Part shown: positions 25,927-31,661 of the stretch, in pieces
Layout of the letters: each line of letters begins with the position of its first letter
Position numbering within the stretch: position 1 is the first letter of the stretch
Made by a program: the position numbers and the translations under genes
Notes under the pieces: model-generated
Database searches by the model: none
Told to the model about the DNA's origin: nothing
What the model saw: only the letters and a program-made list of their open reading frames with translations
Assembly: GCF_008632075.1 (NCBI RefSeq)
Contig: NZ_VWVM01000018.1
Location: 43,343 to 107,342, forward strand
DNA: 64,000 nucleotides
Source of the DNA: Candidatus Pantoea gossypiicola
GTDB lineage: Bacteria > Pseudomonadota > Gammaproteobacteria > Enterobacterales > Enterobacteriaceae
Reading direction: 5' to 3'

Positions 25927-26427
25927 ATGACAACGTTTGAAAAAATTACTGCGCTGCTGGATCAGCATCAGGCCAGCTATCGCGTGGTGGAGCATGAGGC
26001 GGTCGGTCAGACCGATCAGATCAGCCAGATCCGCGGTAATGCACTGGGTCAGGCGGCCAAAGCGATGGTGCTGGAGGTGAGCATGCCGGACGGTGCGCCC
26101 CCGCGACAGCTGCTGGCGATTGTGCCGGGCGACTGCCGCATCAATTTCAAAAACGCGGCGCGCGCCATCGGCGGCAGGAAATCCTCTTTTGCCGCGCCTG
26201 AACTGGCGCAGGCACTGACCGACTGTGTGATGGGTGCGGTGCCGCCGTTTAGTTTTGATGACCGGCTGGCGCTGCGGGTCGATACCCGGCTGCAGCAGGT
26301 CGGAACATTATGGTTTAACGCGGGCGAGCTGGATAAATCGATCGCACTGGCTGCAGATGACTATTTTCGCATCGTGGGTGAAGGCTGTTGTGCTGATATT
26401 GCGTCCCCGATTGCGATCACCGCCTGA
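25927..26427 (+). CDS. YbaK/YeaK-family aminoacyl-tRNA deacylase
   Basis: The 166-residue protein matches E. coli YeaK in pattern: VVEHEAVGQTDQISQIRGNA, ALGQAAKAMVLEV with the family Lys, GAVPPFSFD and WFNAGELDKSI. YbaK-domain enzymes hydrolyse wrongly charged aminoacyl-tRNAs in trans. In this operon it may remove a pathway product or intermediate, such as a toxic amino-acid analogue, from tRNA, acting as self-protection; that is inference. The frame is open from a GTG at 25894, but the ATG at 25927 has GGAGAAGGGA before it and fits the family start. It lies 41 bp after the oxygenase and 21 bp before the exporter. Confidence 0.85.
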   Translation: MTTFEKITALLDQHQASYRVVEHEAVGQTDQISQIRGNALGQAAKAMVLEVSMPDGAPPRQLLAIVPGDCRINFKNAARAIGGRKSSFAAPELAQALTDCVMGAVPPFSFDDRLALRVDTRLQQVGTLWFNAGELDKSIALAADDYFRIVGEGCCADIASPIAITA

Positions 26428-26448
26428 CGGCGGCTCAAGGAGTTTCAG

Positions 26449-27360
26449 ATGTCGGTAAAAGATATGCTGTTAGCGTTGTGTGTGGTGGTGGCGTGGGGCG
26501 TGAATTTTGTGGTGATTAAGCTCGGATTGCAGGGCATGCCGCCTTTTTTGCTGGCCGGACTGCGTTTCGCTCTGGTCGCCTTTCCCGCCATTTTCTTTGT
26601 GCGTCGCCCGCCGATCCCGCTGCGCTGGCTGGTGGTTTACGGCATGACGATCAGTTTTGGTCAGTTTGCGTTTCTGTTCCTGGCGATCAAGCTCGGCATG
26701 CCAGCCGGTCTGGCCTCACTGGTGCTGCAGGCGCAGGCCTTCTTTACCCTGTTGCTGGGCGCGCTGTTGCTGGCGGAAAAGCTGCGCTGGAATCATATCG
26801 TCGGGATTATCATCGCCACGCTGGGGATGTTTATGCTGGCGACGGCAGGAATGGAAGGGCAGACCAGCGCCGGGATTACGCTGACCACCATGATGCTGAC
26901 CCTGTCGGCGGCGCTGTCATGGGGCCTGGGGAATATCACCAATAAGATTATTATGCGGAACCGCAGTGTACCGATCATGTCGCTGGTGGTCTGGAGTGCG
27001 CTGGTGCCGGTCATTCCGTTCTTTGCCTGTTCGCTGCTGTTTGAGGGGCAGGCCGCCATCGTTAATAGCCTGCTGCACATCGGCCTGCAGACCGTGCTGG
27101 CGCTGTTCTACCTGGCATTTGTCGCCACCATCGTTGGCTACGCTATCTGGGGGAATTTACTGAGCCGCTATGAAACCTGGCGCGTCGCGCCGCTATCGCT
27201 GCTGGTACCGGTGGTGGGGATTATTACCGCCGCCCTGGTGCTGGATGAGCACCTCTCTGGTCAGCAGATGCTGGGTGCGGTGGTGATTATTCTGGGGCTG
27301 CTGGTGAATGTGTTTGGGGGCGTGCTGGGTCAGCGTTTAGCGATGCGAACGCAGCCGTAA
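26449..27360 (+). CDS. DMT-family exporter, EamA-like
   Basis: This inner-membrane protein of 303 residues has ten hydrophobic segments in two EamA domains. E. coli EamA exports cysteine and O-acetylserine. The match to it is close: WGVNFVVIKLGL, AGLRFALVAFPAIFFVRRP, FGQFAFLFLAIKLGMPAGLA, LASLVLQAQAFFTLL and RYETWRVAPLSLLVPVVGI. As last gene of the unknown operon it probably exports the product or a harmful intermediate, which hints that the product is amino-acid-derived. It could also be the local EamA orthologue that has joined the operon. AAGGAG precedes the start. Structured repeat copy 2 follows 57 bases after the stop. Confidence 0.88.
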   Translation: MSVKDMLLALCVVVAWGVNFVVIKLGLQGMPPFLLAGLRFALVAFPAIFFVRRPPIPLRWLVVYGMTISFGQFAFLFLAIKLGMPAGLASLVLQAQAFFTLLLGALLLAEKLRWNHIVGIIIATLGMFMLATAGMEGQTSAGITLTTMMLTLSAALSWGLGNITNKIIMRNRSVPIMSLVVWSALVPVIPFFACSLLFEGQAAIVNSLLHIGLQTVLALFYLAFVATIVGYAIWGNLLSRYETWRVAPLSLLVPVVGIITAALVLDEHLSGQQMLGAVVIILGLLVNVFGGVLGQRLAMRTQP

Positions 27361-27417
27361 GGGCAAGGCTGGCGTCAGATATAAGGGCAAAAAATATCGC
27401 CTTGAGGTCAGGTGACA

Positions 27418-27531
27418 GGCTCAGGGAGCATACGCCTTTCGCAAAGACGCAATAGACGCCATCCCTGGCATGCTCAGCGCGGCCCATCCTTGGTCCGCGA
27501 TGCTTTGCTACAGGCGTATGCTCCCATCGCT
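27418..27531. repeat. Structured intergenic repeat, copy 2
   Basis: The outer stem is a perfect 14-bp inverted repeat (27424-27437 with 27512-27525). Compared with copy 1 at 17515-17601, five stem pairs are changed on both sides so that pairing is kept. Inside are CTTT-CGC-AAAG, GCCA-TCCC-TGGC and an extra hairpin GCGGCCCATCCTTGGTCCGC (27479-27498) that copy 1 lacks. The flanks GGCTCAGGG and CCCATCGCT are shared. It lies between the eamA-like gene and the ibpA terminator. I cannot match it to a named repeat family. Confidence 0.75.
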
Positions 27532-27610
27532 TTGAACTTATCAGCCGTCTGAAACAGGGGATCGGAGCAACATTTTTTGCCTAATGAATCTCCACTGATC
27601 TTAAAAACGA

Positions 27611-27636
27611 AAAACGCCGCATTAGCGGCGTTTTTT
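27611..27636. terminator. Bidirectional terminator between eamA-like gene and ibpA
   Basis: A 10-bp perfect stem AAAACGCCGC / GCGGCGTTTT with loop ATTA and T-runs on both strands lies between the convergent ends of the eamA-like gene and ibpA. It serves ibpA on the minus strand and can stop read-through from the plus strand. Confidence 0.92.
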
Positions 27637-27652
27637 ATGGTTACTTCAGAAA

Positions 27653-28069
27653 TTACTTCAGAATCTCAATACGGCGTGGTTTCGCCTCTTCCGGCACCAG
27701 TCGTTCAAGATCGATGCTCAGCAGACCATTTTCGAGACGGGCATCGCGCACCACAATGTGGTCGGCGAGCTGGAATTTACGCTCGAAGTTACGCTCGGCG
27801 ATTCCCTGATACAGGTACTTACGCTCGGCCTGCTCTTCAGGATGGGCACCCCGCACGATCAGCACGTTATCGTGCGCCGTGATATCCAGTTCGCTCTGAG
27901 AAAAACCGGCCACCGCAATGGTTATGCGATAGTGATTTTCATCGACCAGTTCAACGTTATAGGGAGGATAGCCGCCATTGCTCTGATTCTGATTAGATTC
28001 GAGCAGGTTAAACAGGCGATCAAAACCGATAGCAGAGCGATAAAGTGGGGTGAGATCAAAGTTACGCAT
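27653..28069 (-). CDS. ibpA: Small heat-shock protein IbpA (Hsp20)
   Basis: IbpA is a cytoplasmic holdase that coats aggregates so that DnaK and ClpB can refold the proteins. It has 138 residues with the alpha-crystallin domain at about 36-125 (PPYNVELVDENHYRITIAVA) and YLYQGIAERNFERKFQL, and a C-terminal RIEILK anchor. E. coli has an ibpA-ibpB pair; here no ibpB lies downstream. Residues 66 and 109 are His and Asp (ITAHDN; VRDARL), where E. coli has Gln and Gly. As I recall, these changes let Erwiniaceae IbpA work alone. The frame is open to 28111, but the ATG at 28069 follows AGGAG and gives the family start MRNFDLTPLY. A sigma-32 promoter and an RNA thermometer lie upstream. Confidence 0.96.
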   Translation of the reverse strand: MRNFDLTPLYRSAIGFDRLFNLLESNQNQSNGGYPPYNVELVDENHYRITIAVAGFSQSELDITAHDNVLIVRGAHPEEQAERKYLYQGIAERNFERKFQLADHIVVRDARLENGLLSIDLERLVPEEAKPRRIEILK

Positions 28070-28075
28070 ATTAAG

Positions 28076-28095
28076 ACTCCTGAAATTCAGCAAGT
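28076..28095 (-). promoter_or_regulatory. ROSE-type RNA thermometer hairpin of ibpA
   Basis: Read on the minus strand, ACTTGCTGAATTTCAGGAGT folds so that the Shine-Dalgarno AGGAG pairs with the upstream CUUGCU segment. Pairs are A-U, C-G, U-A, a U-G wobble, an unpaired bulged G, then C-G, U-A, G-C, with loop AAUUU. A bulged G opposite the ribosome site is the hallmark of ROSE elements in ibpA leaders. Melting at heat-shock temperature would free translation. Confidence 0.85.
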
Positions 28096-28176
28096 TTTGG
28101 CAACCTTCCACTATTGGACAGGCTGGATACGGTACCTCACTGTCCCTTGCGGCGACGGTGAGTGCGTCCGTAAACT

Positions 28177-28206
28177 AAAAATGGGTGTCACAAAACGATT
28201 TTCAAG
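28177..28206 (-). promoter_or_regulatory. Sigma-32 heat-shock promoter of ibpA
   Basis: On the minus strand CTTGAAA (28206-28200) is followed after 14 bases by CCCATTTTT (28185-28177), a close match to the sigma-32 pattern CTTGAAA-N13/14-CCCCATnT. The predicted start near 28170 gives a leader of about 100 bases that contains the thermometer. Confidence 0.85.
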
Positions 28207-28363
28207 AGGGCGAAATGCAATTTTTTTCGCCAAATTGCGGAAATGACATACACTCACTCAGGACTACTTTTGCCAGACGCAGACGGACTTCGCCCCAGAG
28301 TGTTGACGTTGTCTGGCAAGCCAACTCAGCCAGGTTTATGCCATGACTGAAGGGATGATGATG

Positions 28364-28732
28364 ATGAAATTGATGAAGACCTTACCTCTGGCTGGAATGG
28401 TGTGCTGCGCGATGGCAACAACAAGCTGTTCCAGCGTGATGTCTCATACCGGTGCGAGTCAGGGCTATTATCCCGGTACCCGTGCCAGCGCCGACATGTT
28501 GACTGACGGTGATACCAGCTGGGCGCTGAAGCCACTGGCGCTAATCGATCTTCCTTTCTCTGCCGTGCTGGATACGCTGCTGCTGCCGTGGGACTACTAC
28601 CGTAGCGATAAAGACAAATCTCTCGACTCCCCACGTGAACGTATCCTGCAGAGCGAAAGGCTGGCGCATACTAACGAAAGCCTGGCACAGGCGCAGCCTA
28701 TGCCACCTATGCGGTCACAGCCGCAACCGTAA
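28364..28732 (+). CDS. yidQ: YidQ-family (DUF1375) lipoprotein
   Basis: This is a small probable lipoprotein of about 122 residues. The N-terminus is a lipoprotein-like signal ending near Cys22 (MVCCAMATTSCSS); Thr at -3 is unusual for a lipobox. The family core is SSVMSHTGASQGYYPGTRAS, LALIDLPFSAVLDTLLLPWD, as in E. coli YidQ, which also lies beside ibpA. The function is unknown. Four ATGs stand in a row; I chose 28364 because AAGGG is about 8 bases upstream. The C-terminal 20 residues are Gln/Pro/Met-rich. Its end overlaps the convergent yidR by 26 bp. Confidence 0.85.
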   Translation: MKLMKTLPLAGMVCCAMATTSCSSVMSHTGASQGYYPGTRASADMLTDGDTSWALKPLALIDLPFSAVLDTLLLPWDYYRSDKDKSLDSPRERILQSERLAHTNESLAQAQPMPPMRSQPQP

Positions 28733-29966
28733 AGAGCTGTTGCCAGCCATTCACCTCACGCATAAAAGCAATCTGTGACCCGTCAGGTGACCAGACCACC
28801 GCATCGCCTGATGGCGCGTCTTCCGTTCTGCGGGTCAGGCGCTGACACGCGCCGCTCTCAACGTCACATCGCATCACGCTGTTATCGCAGATAAAGGCAA
28901 TTGACTGGCCGTCAGGATGCCAGCTAAAGGCGGACTGAATGCTATGGCTGAGTTCGGTGATCTGACGCGGTTCGCCGCCGTTGGGAGAGACCGTCCAGAG
29001 CTGGATCACCGCACCGGCATCCGCCATCAGAAATGCGATCTGGCTGCCATCGGGCGCAGTACGCAGCCAGTGGCGCGGTTGCAGCGCCACGCCACGACTG
29101 TGCGTCAGGCGACGCTGCTGCACGCCAGCCGGTGGTGCCGGTAACTGTGTGCTGGTGCCCTCCAGCGGCCTCTCTCCGGCGCGAGCGTAATTTTCCAGTT
29201 CGTCAGGCAGATCAACAATGAAGACTTCAGGACGCTTCTCACCCTGCGCCGTCAGCGTGTCGCCAATAAAAGCGATGGCCCAGCGCTGCCAGCGACCGTC
29301 CGGTTTCTGATAGCCACGCTCACCGACCCAGCACTCCTCATAAGCACGATTGATCTGGTCACTGCCCGGCTGCGGTGCCGCATGCGTCCTGCTCACCAGC
29401 AGGCAAAAATACGTGCCGTCATACTCGCGCGGATGCTGTTTAACTGGCGTCACCGCGCGCAGCGGCACCGCGATACCAACGTTGCGCAGATCGAGACGGC
29501 TATCCCGCTCATGCATGACATGGTCATTGTAGGTAAAGCTGAGGCGTGAACCGTCGGGGCTGAAGACATGCACATGCGAGCCGCCACGCAGCGCGCCAGG
29601 GGTAAAGGGGGGTGTGATATCGCAGGCATCCAGATTCACCGCCGCGCCGTTCTCAACAATCACACCGCGCCGGTGGTGGAAGTCATACTGCCAGCTGGCA
29701 TCGGGATGTTCCGGGCCATGAATGCAGACGTAGCGCGGGGGCAGATCGGGGCTGACCGTCACGACGCCGACATGCGCTCCGTCCCGAGCCTGATAGAGCA
29801 CCTCAATGTCACCGGTTAGCACATTGACCCGCTCAATGGTCTGGCTGGTAAAGGAGGCACCTGACGGACGGACGTCAAACGCCAGCCACTGGCTGTCGGC
29901 CGTCCAGACATTGATATTGGTGAGCTGATGCTGGCGGGCAGCAAAGGTGATCTGTTTTTCTGACAT
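28707..29966 (-). CDS. yidR: YidR-family (DUF3748) TolB-like beta-propeller protein
   Basis: The 419-residue protein resembles E. coli YidR along its length: QITFAARQHQLTNINVWTAD, LAFDVRPSGASFTSQTIERV, GAHVGVVTVSPDLPPRYVCI, LRGGSHVHVFSPDGSRLSFT and SFTYNDHVMHERDSRLDLRN. Repeated WSPDGSQIAF-like units mark TolB-type propeller blades. I see no signal peptide, so it is probably cytoplasmic. The biochemical role is not known. The frame is open to 29999, but the ATG at 29966 gives the family start. Its 3' end overlaps yidQ, as expected for these convergent neighbours. Confidence 0.88.
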   Translation of the reverse strand: MSEKQITFAARQHQLTNINVWTADSQWLAFDVRPSGASFTSQTIERVNVLTGDIEVLYQARDGAHVGVVTVSPDLPPRYVCIHGPEHPDASWQYDFHHRRGVIVENGAAVNLDACDITPPFTPGALRGGSHVHVFSPDGSRLSFTYNDHVMHERDSRLDLRNVGIAVPLRAVTPVKQHPREYDGTYFCLLVSRTHAAPQPGSDQINRAYEECWVGERGYQKPDGRWQRWAIAFIGDTLTAQGEKRPEVFIVDLPDELENYARAGERPLEGTSTQLPAPPAGVQQRRLTHSRGVALQPRHWLRTAPDGSQIAFLMADAGAVIQLWTVSPNGGEPRQITELSHSIQSAFSWHPDGQSIAFICDNSVMRCDVESGACQRLTRRTEDAPSGDAVVWSPDGSQIAFMREVNGWQQLFTVAAVTA

Positions 29967-30047
29967 GATGAAACCCACGGAGAAAGCGTTGCCCGACAAA
30001 TTACGCGATTCCGTTTTGCGGTGCAGCTTTTTTGGCGGGTTAAGGAA

Positions 30048-30068
30048 GCCGGGCCGCAGCGGCCCGGC
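30048..30068 (-). terminator. GC-rich hairpin after yidA
   Basis: GCCGGGCC-GCAGC-GGCCCGGC lies 14 bases after the yidA stop in minus-strand reading. The following minus-strand sequence is TTCCTTAACC, so the U-tract is weak; it is a probable but not ideal terminator. Confidence 0.5.
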
Positions 30069-30082
30069 AGAGAACGGGAGTG

Positions 30083-30892
30083 TTACAGTACTAACTCATC
30101 AATGGCATGGGCGACGCCATCTTCCATATTGGTTCGGGTAATGAACTGTGCGATTTTTTTAACGGAATCAATGGCATTACCCATGGCGACACCCGTACCA
30201 GCGTATTCAATCATCGCCAGGTCATTCTCCTGATCGCCAATCGCCATCACTTCTTCCTGCTTCAGGCCGAGCTTCTCAGCCAGCATTCTGACGCCCTGGC
30301 CTTTGTTCACCCGACGATCGAGGATCTCAAGGTAATACGGCGCGCTCTTCAGAATGGTGTAAGTCTGATGAGCCTTTTCCGGCAGGCGGGCAATTGCTGC
30401 GTCGAGCAGGGCAGGCCGGTCAATCATCATCAGTTTCGGGAAGCGCATAGCGCGATCCATCTCTTCCACAGCGCGATAGCGCACCGGAATGCCGGTCAGA
30501 CTCGCTTCATGGATGGTGTATTCGCTGATGTCTTTGTTCGGCGTGTAGAGATGAGATTTATCGAACGCCTGGAAATGGACGCCAAGCTCACGCGCCAGAC
30601 TCTCAATGTAGAGATAGTCGTCAAAGGTCAGCGTCACTTCTGCCACACACTCACCATCTGCCGCCTGATGAACCAGCGCACCGTTGTTGCTGATCGCGTA
30701 CTGGCCGGGTGCCTGCATATCCAGCTCCATCAGATAGCGCTGGATACCCACAAACGGCCGGCCCGTGGTCAGCACAATCGATACTCCCTGCTGACGGGCG
30801 CGATCGAGGGCAGATTTCACCCCCGGCGTGATCTCATGTTGCGGGTTGAGCAGGGTGCCATCCATGTCGATAGCGATCAATTTAATAGCCAT
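30083..30892 (-). CDS. yidA: HAD-family sugar phosphatase YidA (Cof type)
   Basis: YidA is a cytoplasmic HAD phosphatase that acts on sugar phosphates such as erythrose-4-phosphate and alpha-glucose-1-phosphate. The protein has 269 residues, as in E. coli. HAD motif I is IAIDMDGTLL with Asp9 and Asp11, motif II is VLTTGRP, the conserved Lys lies in NKGQGVRMLAEKLGL, and motif IV is MAIGDQENDLAMI. The large Cof-type C2 cap is present between motifs. It stands near gyrB as in E. coli, with a YiaL-like gene inserted between them. Confidence 0.93.
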   Translation of the reverse strand: MAIKLIAIDMDGTLLNPQHEITPGVKSALDRARQQGVSIVLTTGRPFVGIQRYLMELDMQAPGQYAISNNGALVHQAADGECVAEVTLTFDDYLYIESLARELGVHFQAFDKSHLYTPNKDISEYTIHEASLTGIPVRYRAVEEMDRAMRFPKLMMIDRPALLDAAIARLPEKAHQTYTILKSAPYYLEILDRRVNKGQGVRMLAEKLGLKQEEVMAIGDQENDLAMIEYAGTGVAMGNAIDSVKKIAQFITRTNMEDGVAHAIDELVL

Positions 30893-30991
30893 AGAGTCCT
30901 CGTAGCGTCTGGGTTTTCTTCAATGCTAGCGCGATTCAGCGCACATTGACTAGTTTCCTGGCAGGCGAGAATGGCCGGCTGACCGCCAGAT

Positions 30992-31471
30992 TCAGGCGGT
31001 GAAGAGATCGCGGTGGATTTTAATCACGGCTTTTCGGATTGGTGCGGGCTCTCCAGGCGCGCAGCAGGGGCGATGAATATCGTGCGGGAAAAAGAGCGCG
31101 AACATGCCGGGCAGCAGTGTAATCACCGACTCATTTGAAATCGTCTGATAAAACACGACGTCGCGCTGCCCGGCAAAATCTTCGGTAATTTTCTGGTCGG
31201 CATGGGCGCGTGCCACGCCGATATTCTCGGTGCCTGCCAGCAGATACTGAATATCGATGTAGTTAAAGTGGGACTCTGCACGACGCGCGCTGGCAGGTTC
31301 AGTCATCATCTCCTGCACCAGACAGAACATTTTGTTGTCAGGCAGGATCTCATATTTGCCGGTGTCCAGCTGGCTGAAATCGGTTCCCGCAATCCAGCTT
31401 ATCGCCTGATCGATGACCGGATGAAAGGCGTGGCGTTCTCTGTTCCAGTCGTGACGATCGCAAACAATCAT
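30992..31471 (-). CDS. YhcH/YjgK/YiaL-family cupin-like protein
   Basis: The 159-residue protein belongs to the DUF386 family, small cupin-like proteins near sugar catabolism genes (YhcH, TabA/YjgK, YiaL). It looks closest to YiaL: FNYIDIQYLLAGTENIGVAR, VVFYQTISNESVITLLPGMF, ALFFPHDIHRPCCA and IRKAVIKIH. The conserved His and Asp residues that bind metal are present. The exact function is not settled; a sugar epimerase-like or biofilm-related role is described for relatives. I chose the ATG at 31471 because AGGGAG is 8 bases upstream; the frame is open to 31513. It is a stand-alone gene between gyrB and yidA. Confidence 0.8.
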   Translation of the reverse strand: MIVCDRHDWNRERHAFHPVIDQAISWIAGTDFSQLDTGKYEILPDNKMFCLVQEMMTEPASARRAESHFNYIDIQYLLAGTENIGVARAHADQKITEDFAGQRDVVFYQTISNESVITLLPGMFALFFPHDIHRPCCAPGEPAPIRKAVIKIHRDLFTA

Positions 31472-31614
31472 GGTGTAACTCCCTGTAAAAATGAGTGCGC
31501 CGGAATAGCGCAAAGAGAGGCAAGAGTAAGGGAGCTGACCGGGTTAAAACGTGATCGGGGTCGCAGCATGTGGGCAGCAGGACCCGACTCGCCAGGTTTT
31601 CGCCCATACGGCAC

Positions 31615-31644
31615 AAAAAAAGGCCATCACCTTAGTGATGGCCT
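31615..31644 (-). terminator. Rho-independent terminator of gyrB
   Basis: On the minus strand AGGCCATCAC / GTGATGGCCT form a perfect 10-bp stem with loop TAAG, followed by seven T, 17 bases after the gyrB stop. Confidence 0.95.
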
Positions 31645-31661
31645 GTTATGTCCGCTACCGA

